Positions 25,366-33,422 of a DNA stretch of 64,000 nucleotides are shown here, one piece after another. Position 1 is the first letter of the stretch. The number at the start of each line of letters is the position of its first letter. The notes under the pieces are model-generated. The model worked only from the letters and a program-made list of their open reading frames with translations, had not been told where the DNA came from and ran no database searches. Position numbers and translations under genes: made by a program. Source of the DNA: Runella defluvii (lineage in GTDB: Bacteria; Bacteroidota; Bacteroidia; Cytophagales; Spirosomataceae); NCBI RefSeq assembly GCF_014195535.1, contig NZ_JACIBY010000006.1:62001-126000 (forward strand), given 5' to 3'.

Positions 25366-26112
25366 TTGCCTACGGTATTAAATCCCATAATTGATTTCTT
25401 CAAGCCTGGGAACTTATCCCCAGATAAGAAGTTTAAAAAGGCCGTGGAGCTAATCATCGGCGCAAAACCTTCTAATATAGAGGTTTACCAGTTAGCTTTT
25501 CGCCATACTTCCGCGTCTAAGGAGACGTCGATTAAGGGATTTAGAGAATCGAACGAGCGCCTTGAGTACCTCGGCGATTCGGTATTGGGCATGGTCATTG
25601 CGGAATATCTCTTCAAAAAATTTCCTTACAAAGACGAAGGATTCCTTACTGAAATTCGCTCACGCATCGTAAATCGTGAGACGCTCAATGGCATTGCCCG
25701 TAAAATCGGCCTCGACCGTCTGATTGAATTTGACGGCAACCGTCGGGGAATGCCCCCCAACTCTTCTATGTATGGCGATGCCCTTGAGGCACTCGTCGGA
25801 GCAGTATATTTGGACAAAGGATTTCGGTTCACCAAGAAATTCATCACCAAAGAGCTCCTCACCCACTACGACCTAGACGCGCTTATCAATAACAACGCCA
25901 ACTTCAAGAGTCGCCTTATCGAATGGGCGCAACGCGAAGGCAAAGAAGTGCGTTTTTCGATTGTCCAAGAAAATGGCAGCCGTCACTTCCGTGAGTTTAT
26001 TTCACAAGTGACCCTCGATGGTGAAGTTTTCGCAACGGGCAACGGTTATTCTAAGAAAAAAGCCGAACAATCGGCCGCCGAAAAAGCTTGCGAGATTTTG
26101 GAATTAAAATAA
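25366..26112 (+). CDS. rnc: Ribonuclease III
   Basis: 248 residues from a TTG start at 25366, 12 bases after the fabF stop. The nuclease signature NERLEYLGDSVLGMV carries catalytic acidic residues, with a second acidic site in YGDALEALVGAVY. A double-stranded RNA-binding domain fills the C-terminus (about 175-246, ending SKKKAEQSAAEKACEIL). It processes rRNA precursors and other duplex RNA. The length is normal. Confidence 0.95.
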   Translation: MPTVLNPIIDFFKPGNLSPDKKFKKAVELIIGAKPSNIEVYQLAFRHTSASKETSIKGFRESNERLEYLGDSVLGMVIAEYLFKKFPYKDEGFLTEIRSRIVNRETLNGIARKIGLDRLIEFDGNRRGMPPNSSMYGDALEALVGAVYLDKGFRFTKKFITKELLTHYDLDALINNNANFKSRLIEWAQREGKEVRFSIVQENGSRHFREFISQVTLDGEVFATGNGYSKKKAEQSAAEKACEILELK

Positions 26113-26120
26113 GGGACGGA

Positions 26121-26139
26121 CACGAGATTGGTACTCGTG
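26121..26139. terminator. Hairpin after rnc
   Basis: CACGAG pairs with CTCGTG around a 7-base loop, nine bases after the rnc stop. There is no T-run. Possible end of the acpP-fabF-rnc transcript. Confidence 0.4.
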
Positions 26140-26160
26140 CAGGCTATTTCATTGTATAAA

Positions 26161-26211
26161 GGCTGGAAGCCTTGGAATAAGCGACACAAGCGGCGACGCT
26201 CGCGCCATCGG
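26161..26211 (+). repeat. 51-bp direct repeat, copy 1
   Basis: Identical to copy 2 (27274-27324) at 49 of 51 positions by eye. It contains the small palindrome GGCT-GGA-AGCC and a degenerate form of the GAGCG-GTGA-CGCTC hairpin seen intact in copy 2. The two copies bracket about 1.06 kb of decayed genes. Confidence 0.8.
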
Positions 26212-26240
26212 TAACGACTACTGATATGGTACTACATCGC

Positions 26241-26508
26241 ATGAAAAGATATTTCATTTACCTTGTCATTCCCCTTTTTTGCTTCACATTAATGAGTTGT
26301 AATCAGCAACACACGAAAGCATGAAACCCTCCTGAATCCGTACAAACCTGCTTTTTACTTGGAAGTCACTAAACTCAAAATGGTAGCCCCAAATGAAGCC
26401 ACGGCATTTTTTAGGTTTAAAGGTACTGGCTTAACATTTTCAGCTAATTTAAAGAAGCAAACCAATGGTTCTTGGGAAATAGTAAGCTCGGCAATTGGGT
26501 ACATTTAG
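26241..26508 (+). pseudogene. Frameshifted small lipoprotein gene
   Basis: The 5' frame encodes a lipoprotein signal (MKRYFIYLVIPLFCFTLMSC) and stops after 27 residues at 26324. A second frame, open through 26335-26508, encodes NPYKPAFYLEVTKLK to WEIVSSAIGYI. A one-base change near 26310-26325 would join them into one protein of roughly 87 residues. No family recognised. It could alternatively be two unrelated short frames, but the spacing favours one broken gene. Confidence 0.5.
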
Positions 26509-26521
26509 TAAAACTTACAGC

Positions 26522-27266
26522 ATGAAAATAATTATCTTTCTCTCTATCAGCTTCTTGATGATTCAAAATAGCTTTGCTCAGAAAAAGAATAAAGCACCTT
26601 ACTTTTCTCGGGAAGTGACCATTGAGTAGTTGCGCATAAATTTTAGTGTATTAATAGTTTATTTCGCTTCGGCGAAGCGTAACCTTTGTAGTAATCCGCC
26701 CATAAAGTTAGAATCCTTTTGCTTCGGAGAAGCATAACAAAAGCCAACGAGTTATGCTTCTCCGAAGCAAAAATTAAAAAAAACTGCTGCTGCTACTACA
26801 AATATTGCGCCTCTACCGAGGCTACTTTGCATTACTCTAAAACTTTTCCCAACTACTTAAAGACAGCGTTACACTCACCATTTTTAATCAGTACATTGAC
26901 AAAGTACAGAGGGAAAAAGAAAAAGTGGTTCACGTATCTATTGGGGCGGTCAAAGACACGATTTATTACCGTTTTGAAGCCGTTGCCACTTTTGAAGCGA
27001 TTACGGATTATTACAAGCCCTTTTTCTTATTCGAGCACAAAGGCTACTATTTTTTGATTGATAACGGGGTAGGCCGTATGTTTCAAGGAAATGAGCAATT
27101 TCCCAAACACATGACGAAAAAATTGAAGAAACACCTGATGTGGGGTTATACAGAAAAGGATGCAGGCGGTGGAGTGAAAGAAGTTTCAATGCTATCATTT
27201 GACCCTCCTGTCATGTTTGCGACCTATTCGCGGGGCGGCGTAAAAATTCGATGGGATGGGCTTTGA
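26522..27266 (+). pseudogene. Exported protein gene broken by a hairpin-rich insertion
   Basis: The 5' part (26522-26629) encodes a signal peptide (MKIIIFLSISFLMIQNSFAQ) and 15 more residues before a stop. From 26841 to 27266 another frame encodes what looks like the remainder, including VQREKEKVVHVSIGAVKDT, FLFEHKGYYFLIDNG and a final GGVKIRWDGL. Its only good internal start is a GTG at 26925. Between the parts sit three copies of a 19-bp hairpin unit (26665-26772) and a stop at 26838-26840. The downstream part might still be translated from the GTG (113 residues). Function unknown. Confidence 0.5.
26665..26772. repeat. Three copies of a GCTTCGGNGAAGC hairpin unit, two as a perfect 22-bp inverted repeat
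   Basis: Unit NGCTTCGG(C/A)GAAGCNTAAC occurs at 26665-26683 and 26720-26738, and inverted at 26751-26769. The latter two extend to a perfect 22-bp inverted repeat (26717-26738 and 26751-26772) with a 12-base spacer. Each unit is itself a 5-6-bp hairpin. It looks like a small non-autonomous palindromic element within a broken gene. Confidence 0.75.
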
Positions 27267-27273
27267 GTGCATC

Positions 27274-27324
27274 GGCTGGAAGCCTTGGAATAAGCGACAC
27301 GAGCGGTGACGCTCGCGCCATCGG
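27274..27324 (+). repeat. 51-bp direct repeat, copy 2
   Basis: Partner of 26161-26211, same orientation, two differences. It begins eight bases after the stop at 27266 and contains the intact hairpin GAGCG-GTGA-CGCTC (27301-27314). Confidence 0.8.
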
Positions 27325-27330
27325 ATAAAT

Positions 27331-27361
27331 AGTAGTCACTCGTGAGAAACGAGCGACTACT
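27331..27361. terminator. Hairpin after repeat copy 2
   Basis: AGTAGTC-A-CTCGT pairs with ACGAG-C-GACTACT, 12 pairs with one A/C mismatch, around a GAGAA loop. It sits between the broken gene and the convergent barrel-like gene and may end one or both transcripts. Confidence 0.5.
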
Positions 27362-27380
27362 CAAACTTGTGCTTTGGCAC

Positions 27381-27998
27381 TTAAAATACGAAGCCAAACC
27401 GCACTGCCATTCGGTTATAGACGCGGTTTTCCCACTTCTCTATTTCACCCCAGCCCAAAGGCTCGGTGGACTTGGCGTGTTGACGCTTGTAACTGAGGGA
27501 AAGCACCAACGCACTTCCTGATTTTAAGCCAAATTTTAAGCCTAATCCTGGGCTAATCATCATTCCGCCGTCGGTTTTGTAGCCCGTTGCGTCGGCATGA
27601 AGCCATTGAAATCCGTAACCCGCATCCAACATTCCCAACAAGGTCACGTTGTTTTTACTTTTGGCTAAGTCGTAGCGGATGCCTGCGGCAACGGGCATCA
27701 ATAAGGCCGATTGGTACCAATCCAGTCCCGTTGTCAGTCCCACGGCCATGCGTGGCTTTAGTTGGACTCCGTTAAACGTTTGCAACGTTAAACTAAGGCG
27801 ATTTTGGACTTGTTGCTGAATGGGAACGCTCCACGGAATATCGTACACCACTCGTCCAAACAACCCACCTACTTCGGTCATGTTGACGTAATGAGGCTTA
27901 AATTGCGCGGATGTGGTGAGTGTACACGCTAGTGTACAGATGAGTATCAGCACACTACACCATTTTTTCAAAGAATTTATTTTAGATGCTTCCAGCAT
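27381..27998 (-). CDS. Exported protein, possible outer-membrane beta-barrel
   Basis: 205 residues with a signal peptide (about 12-31, ending TTSAQ). The mature part alternates polar and aromatic or hydrophobic residues in short strands (LTLQTFNGVQLKPRMAVGLT, ALVLSLSYKRQ) and ends in NRMAVRFGFVF, a terminal strand ending in Phe as outer-membrane barrels have. No specific family recognised. It follows the LVIVD lipoprotein gene by 11 bases on the same strand, suggesting a functional pair at the envelope. Confidence 0.7.
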   Translation of the reverse strand: MLEASKINSLKKWCSVLILICTLACTLTTSAQFKPHYVNMTEVGGLFGRVVYDIPWSVPIQQQVQNRLSLTLQTFNGVQLKPRMAVGLTTGLDWYQSALLMPVAAGIRYDLAKSKNNVTLLGMLDAGYGFQWLHADATGYKTDGGMMISPGLGLKFGLKSGSALVLSLSYKRQHAKSTEPLGWGEIEKWENRVYNRMAVRFGFVF

Positions 27999-28009
27999 GG
28001 CAAAGTGGT

Positions 28010-29293
28010 TTAAATTTCAACCCGTTTTACAGGAATTTTACTGATTTGACGAAGCTCTGAAGCGTTTGAAACGTCAAACTGATAAAGTCCGTCTTTCCCA
28101 ATCATCAAAAGCGTTTTGTTCGACAATGGAATCACGTCGTACGCGTCCATGTCTTTCAGGTGTTGAAGTTGTTTTACGTCAAAATCATTGGCAATGTTCA
28201 ATGATTTAAGTCCGTGCGTGCCTTCACACAAGTATAAATTAGGGTAATCGACGCCCAAACCGTGGGGGTTTTGCATTGGATACGATTTCAACAAGCGAGG
28301 AGTCCGCAAATCGGTAATATCAATCACGTCGAGTTGATTTAACCCACGATTACAAGTAGTACCCGACCGCAACGTCACGTAGGCACGGTTATCGGTCACG
28401 ACCACGGGGTCGCACGACATGGCGTGTTGGAAGGTTGATAGGTGTTGCGGGTTTTCTGGATTACTATTGTCATAAATAAACATTCCCGTCGTAGAACCAA
28501 TAAACAGCTTATCGCGGTAGGGGAAAATGGTTTCGATACCCCTACCCAATGAGATTTTTGTTGAAGCCTTGGGCTGTGAAGGTATGCCAATGTCAAACAG
28601 CTGCATATCGCTTTGACCTACAGTATATAAGTACTTGTCATACAGCGCAAAACGTGCCATTGAGCCTGCCTGTCCTTGCGCATTTGAATTGGAAGGAACA
28701 GTGCTCGACTGAAGAGAAGCACTACGGTTATCCATCGCAAAAAATGTTCCTCCCCACCACGAACCATTGCTATTTTCGCAATTAGTTTGAATGGTTTCGG
28801 TAACAATCTGCATATTTTGGTCATGAATCGCGCCCGTAGTTGTGTTGAGCGACCACCAAGCACCATCAAATTGACCCGTCTGAAACACGTCTTTTTGGCG
28901 GCTTATTTCTTTCACTTCCAATGGGTTAGAAATATCCAACGCCACTAAATCAGAATAGCTATCGGCGTACAAAACATTCCCACGGACGGCCATGTCGCCA
29001 TTTCCTGGAATGGTAATGAATGAAATGATTCTGGGCGCGGCAGGGTTAGAATTATCAATGATGTGTAAGCCTTTTTTTTGCTCGTTGATAAATAGATAAT
29101 TTCCTTTGGCGTAAATTTTCCCTGGGGTTTCTAGGGCATGTGCTGTTTCGGTACGTACGCCTTGACGAATTTCGGCCAATGAAATGGTTACGGGCGTGAA
29201 GCGTTTGTACTTACGCGTTTCGGTGCAGTGGTCGGTGCACGACCATTGCGCAAGGCCAACAATAAAAAGAATAGGTAAAAGTAAACGTCTCAT
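28010..29293 (-). CDS. LVIVD-repeat lipoprotein
   Basis: 427 residues from the ATG at 29293. That start gives the lipoprotein signal MRRLLLPILFIVGLAQWSC; the longer frame to 29389 overlaps the helicase gene and lacks it. Repeats of the LVIVD beta-propeller type follow (GLHIIDNSNPAAPRIIS, DLVALDISNPLEVKEIS, DMQLFDIGIPSQPKAS, QLDVIDITDLRTPRLL). These are surface or periplasmic propellers of unknown role. It is upstream of, and likely co-transcribed with, the barrel-like gene at 27381. Confidence 0.88.
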   Translation of the reverse strand: MRRLLLPILFIVGLAQWSCTDHCTETRKYKRFTPVTISLAEIRQGVRTETAHALETPGKIYAKGNYLFINEQKKGLHIIDNSNPAAPRIISFITIPGNGDMAVRGNVLYADSYSDLVALDISNPLEVKEISRQKDVFQTGQFDGAWWSLNTTTGAIHDQNMQIVTETIQTNCENSNGSWWGGTFFAMDNRSASLQSSTVPSNSNAQGQAGSMARFALYDKYLYTVGQSDMQLFDIGIPSQPKASTKISLGRGIETIFPYRDKLFIGSTTGMFIYDNSNPENPQHLSTFQHAMSCDPVVVTDNRAYVTLRSGTTCNRGLNQLDVIDITDLRTPRLLKSYPMQNPHGLGVDYPNLYLCEGTHGLKSLNIANDFDVKQLQHLKDMDAYDVIPLSNKTLLMIGKDGLYQFDVSNASELRQISKIPVKRVEI

Positions 29294-29370
29294 GGCAAAC
29301 GGGGGGTTTAAGGTGTTTATACCCCAATGACGCTTTTCTATTTCATTGCGTTGGAACGCAAATAAAATAA

Positions 29371-32300
29371 TCACTTTTCTCGCCACCACTCACGGCTCCA
29401 ACGTCGCTCAAAACTCCACCCTTTGGCTCGCAACAGCAACGGAATGTACGCATGTGATTCTTTGACCGAAATCGCTTGTTGGTACAACTCATCGTCCGTC
29501 AAAACAACTTTTTCGTAGCTCTCTCCCTTTTTCACTGTCAAATCCGCAAAAGGAAGTTCTTCTAACACAGTATCCCCCTTTTCCAATGCCGTTTGCTGCA
29601 AACGATGTTTCAAAAGCCAACTCGACGGTCGTTTATGAAGTTCCAGTGGCCGTGGACGGTAGGTTCCCGAAGACACATTCAGCGCATACGCTAAGTACGA
29701 CTTCAACAGTTTAGGCCCCGAATGTACGGCCGTTTCTACCTGAAGTTGGTCGGGCCAAATGCTCGTCACCACATACACCTTTTGCCGCGCCCGAGTGACC
29801 GCTACGTTCAATCGATTTTCTCCACCACGGGCATTCAAACTCCCAAATTGAGCACGAAATCGCCCGCGGGCATCAGGTGCGTATCCCACCGAAAAAATAA
29901 TAATATCGCGCTCGTCTCCTTGCACATTTTCAATGTTTTTGACAAAAAAAGACTTCTTCCATCCTACCTCGCCTTGTTCGACCGTTTCTTGCAGGAGCTG
30001 TTCAATCAACTGTTGCTGTGGATAGTTGAACGTCACCACACCCACCGACGCGTTGGGTTGTTCGTTTTGCAACATTTTCACCAACTCTACCACCCTCTCA
30101 GCTTCTGTCGTATTGCGATTTTGTTCCCAAACTCCATCCACTTTGACGTATTCAATCGCTGGGATGCTTTCGTTTATATCCTGAAAATGAGGCAGTAACT
30201 GAAGTTTATTTTTGTAAAAATGTTGGTTTGAAAAATCAATCAAATCCAAAGAACGGCTTCGGTAATGCCCTTGTAGCAACGTATCCGAATAGAAATGTTT
30301 GGCCAAATCCAACAACGACTCCACTTCCAACGCAACCTGCTCTTCTTCGGTTTCGTTTTCATAACGCGCACGGTACAAATCGTACGGCGCCAACTGCTTG
30401 CTATCGCCCACAATCACGGCTTGTTTGGCCCGATAAATCGCGGGAATGCCGTACTCAGCATAGCACTGAGAAGCTTCGTCAAAAATCACCACATCAAACA
30501 ATCCACGCCTAAGCGGAAAAACGGCCGAAACAGTTTCGGGTGATGCCATCCAACATGGCACCAAGCGAAAAACCTCTTCGGCATGATGTTCCATCAATTT
30601 TCGTACGGGCCAAATCTTCCGTTTTTTGGTCACTTGGTGCTGCAATTCGCGGTAGGTTGTGCGGTTTTGCAAGCGATTAAAGCTAATTTCTTTGTAGGTT
30701 TGCTCACGAAGCTGCATCCCTAATATCTCCCGACTCAGCGCCTGTTTTTGTTCAATTAACTGCTGAAGTTCTTCTTCCCACTGACTCATTTTTAAGGATG
30801 AAACCGCCCTAAGCACGGGATTTTTTTCTTCTAAATGCGCCAACCAAGCCAGCCGTAGCGAATTCTGAACTACGTCTATCCACGAATGCGACGTTTCGGT
30901 TTGCAGCTTTTCGTATATTTCTCGTTCCGATTCGGACAATTCATTTTTCAACGAATCCATTTCTACCAAAGCATCAAAATTTGCCTCAAGCGCTTTTTTT
31001 AGTTCTGCTCCGTACGCAGCCGACTCCTCCAATCGCAACAACTGCCCTTGAGTCAAATAACGTTGCCAACGTTGGTACTTACCCGAAAACTCCGAAGCCA
31101 AAGTCAACAACTGCTTCGTCACGCTCGCCCATTCATCTTTTCCTTTTAAAGCCAAATTTTCCAGAAAAGGGGCATTTTGTTGCATTTCGAGCTGTAGCTG
31201 TGCCGCTTGCTCCATTGCGGCTACTACTTCTTCCCACCGAAGCAGGGTGTGACTCATATTTCTCTCTCGTATCGAAATCGCTAACTTATTTTCAACCTCA
31301 TCCACCCACTGCTCCAGTGCTTTTCGATTTTCGAGTCGTTGACGCAGTTGGTACAAATCAGTCAGCTCTAGGGATAAACCTAGAGAAGCCGTAAGGTCTC
31401 GAAAGTAGTCTTTATCTGAATAAAAAAGCCATTTTACCACCGACTGACGGGCCTGTATCAATGCCTGAAGGCGGTGTTCAAAACGGGGCAGTTCGGATGT
31501 TGAAAGTTCATCCATTAAAACTGACCCTCCCATTAATTTTTGCCCACTTTTGTGTGCCTTGGCCAACCATTGTGCGAGCGATTTGGTCATTTTTCCGCTA
31601 ACGCTACGCTCAAAAAAATCCCAATTCATGGGCAGTTGCAAGCGTTCTTGCCATGCTCTTACTTGTGTATCTAGCCGATGGAGTTGCCGTAAATGCGCCG
31701 CATTCAAGGTTTGTCCCAACCACTCACTGGTCGATTTTTGGGTATATTCGTAGGTTTGGATGGATTCTTCAATGGTATTTTTTACCGCTGTTATTTCCTG
31801 AAAACCAATCCGAGAAAAGTCAACTCGTTCTTCCCAAGGATGCGGTGAAGGCAAAAAACGCTGGTATTGCTCCAAGCGACGCAGTTTCTGTAAGAATGTC
31901 TCCAAGCGGTCGTCAAACCGAAACTGTCGAAATTGAGGAATGGGACTATTAGCCGCCTGCGACGAACTGGTGAGGTACAATTCTTTGGGCGACAAACCGC
32001 ATTCATTAGCATCAAAAAGCGCCTCTTTGAAGGCGTTGAGCTCACTACAAAGCTGTTCAATCGAGCGACTTACCTGCAAAAATTGCCTTTCTAGCACAAT
32101 CGAATCCAACGCATAATTCTGCTTCTGGTACTCATCGACTTGGCCAATTTGGGCATCAAGTTGGGCGTACAAATCCGCTCGGTCGTTCTTAAAATCGTGA
32201 ATAAGCGCCGCAAAAGGCGCTACACCTACCTGTCGAAGCCGTTCGTACACCACATCCAACGCAACCCGTTTCTGACATACCAAAAGCACACGTTTACCAC

Positions 32301-33285
32301 GTGCAGCAAAATCGGTCATGAGGTTCGCAATCAACTGCGACTTTCCCGTCCCTGGCGGCCCTTCTACCACCAACGACTCTCCCTGCTTTACCCTCAGCAG
32401 CGCCTGTTCTTGCGAAGCGTCCTGCGGAAACGCAGTGAACGTATTGGCTTCTTTTATTGGAGCCGAAAAAGCACTTGCCTCCTCATCGTCAACCCGTTTT
32501 TCCTCTTGCGAAATAAGCGCTTCATAATCGGGTGCTAAATAACTTCCCGCCTGCGGAAAAATCCCCAGAACTGCCTCAGGATATAGTTTCAGCTCTCCAT
32601 TTTGTTCCAAAAGCTCAAGGTCGGATTTTGAACATTCATCAAAATACTGCAACGTATCTTGAAAAATAGCTTGGTTGAAGTTGAGTTTAAGCGCACTTTC
32701 TTTGAGCAATTCGTACAACTCCGTCCGAAACACCAACGAGTCGCGGCTCAGTTCTTCCAGGTTTTTTTCCAGTAATTCATCGGGGATAATTACCTGATTA
32801 AAATACCCATAGGCCAACAAAAAACTACGGTTGAGTAAGGTAGGCTCAGGGCGACGACGAAGCTCCCAGTAAGCGACGTTTTCTTCGTTTTTTTGAAGCG
32901 TTACGGGAAAATATACCAAAGGCGCATGTATCACCGTACCATCCATCAATTTTCCTCTCACAAATGGATAACCCACGTACAAATCTTCCGAACCACGTTC
33001 TTCCTCGATAAATCGCTCCGTACGGGCCAATTTCCGCAACCGCTTGCTTACTTCATTGCCTTTTTCCGAACGCGGGTCAATCACTTGGCCCAACCGAACC
33101 GTTTTTTTCTGGGCAATCAGGTCGCTCAAAACATCAAATGCCGAGCGATTGTCCACAAAATCCAACGCTTTCCAATCCAAAAACTGATCAGCCGAAAGAG
33201 TGGATAACAACAACGAACGGTTTCGACTGCTCAGATTGGTCAAACGGCGCAGGTATTTTTTAAGAATATCAGGAGTCAGATTCAT
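29371..33285 (-). CDS. Large superfamily 1 helicase (AAA_11/AAA_12, DUF4011-like)
   Basis: 1304 residues from the ATG at 33285. The N-terminal 250 residues resemble the DUF4011-type module (LRRLTNLSSRNRSLLLSTL). Walker A is EGPPGTGKSQ at about 308-317. A long helical insert (about 400-880) follows. Later come VIFDEASQCYAEYG (Walker B), LQGHYRSRSLDLIDF, NVQGDERDIIIFSVGYA and NRLNVAVTRARQKVYVVTS, the SF1 motifs IV-VI. Relatives often end in a Vsr-like nuclease; here only a short tail ending RAKGWSFERRWSREWWREK remains. A role in DNA repair or defence is possible. No partner gene is adjacent. Confidence 0.88.
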   Translation of the reverse strand: MNLTPDILKKYLRRLTNLSSRNRSLLLSTLSADQFLDWKALDFVDNRSAFDVLSDLIAQKKTVRLGQVIDPRSEKGNEVSKRLRKLARTERFIEEERGSEDLYVGYPFVRGKLMDGTVIHAPLVYFPVTLQKNEENVAYWELRRRPEPTLLNRSFLLAYGYFNQVIIPDELLEKNLEELSRDSLVFRTELYELLKESALKLNFNQAIFQDTLQYFDECSKSDLELLEQNGELKLYPEAVLGIFPQAGSYLAPDYEALISQEEKRVDDEEASAFSAPIKEANTFTAFPQDASQEQALLRVKQGESLVVEGPPGTGKSQLIANLMTDFAARGKRVLLVCQKRVALDVVYERLRQVGVAPFAALIHDFKNDRADLYAQLDAQIGQVDEYQKQNYALDSIVLERQFLQVSRSIEQLCSELNAFKEALFDANECGLSPKELYLTSSSQAANSPIPQFRQFRFDDRLETFLQKLRRLEQYQRFLPSPHPWEERVDFSRIGFQEITAVKNTIEESIQTYEYTQKSTSEWLGQTLNAAHLRQLHRLDTQVRAWQERLQLPMNWDFFERSVSGKMTKSLAQWLAKAHKSGQKLMGGSVLMDELSTSELPRFEHRLQALIQARQSVVKWLFYSDKDYFRDLTASLGLSLELTDLYQLRQRLENRKALEQWVDEVENKLAISIRERNMSHTLLRWEEVVAAMEQAAQLQLEMQQNAPFLENLALKGKDEWASVTKQLLTLASEFSGKYQRWQRYLTQGQLLRLEESAAYGAELKKALEANFDALVEMDSLKNELSESEREIYEKLQTETSHSWIDVVQNSLRLAWLAHLEEKNPVLRAVSSLKMSQWEEELQQLIEQKQALSREILGMQLREQTYKEISFNRLQNRTTYRELQHQVTKKRKIWPVRKLMEHHAEEVFRLVPCWMASPETVSAVFPLRRGLFDVVIFDEASQCYAEYGIPAIYRAKQAVIVGDSKQLAPYDLYRARYENETEEEQVALEVESLLDLAKHFYSDTLLQGHYRSRSLDLIDFSNQHFYKNKLQLLPHFQDINESIPAIEYVKVDGVWEQNRNTTEAERVVELVKMLQNEQPNASVGVVTFNYPQQQLIEQLLQETVEQGEVGWKKSFFVKNIENVQGDERDIIIFSVGYAPDARGRFRAQFGSLNARGGENRLNVAVTRARQKVYVVTSIWPDQLQVETAVHSGPKLLKSYLAYALNVSSGTYRPRPLELHKRPSSWLLKHRLQQTALEKGDTVLEELPFADLTVKKGESYEKVVLTDDELYQQAISVKESHAYIPLLLRAKGWSFERRWSREWWREK

Positions 33286-33422
33286 TCTTTGAGGGAGAAA
33301 TAGGGCGTAAAACAAATATACACCTCCTTGTTTGAGTTCAGTAAACTTTCACGATATTTGTCAATGGTATGCTTGCAGACCACCGACGATATGACAAAAT
33401 ATAATCAACCCTAAAAACCGAA

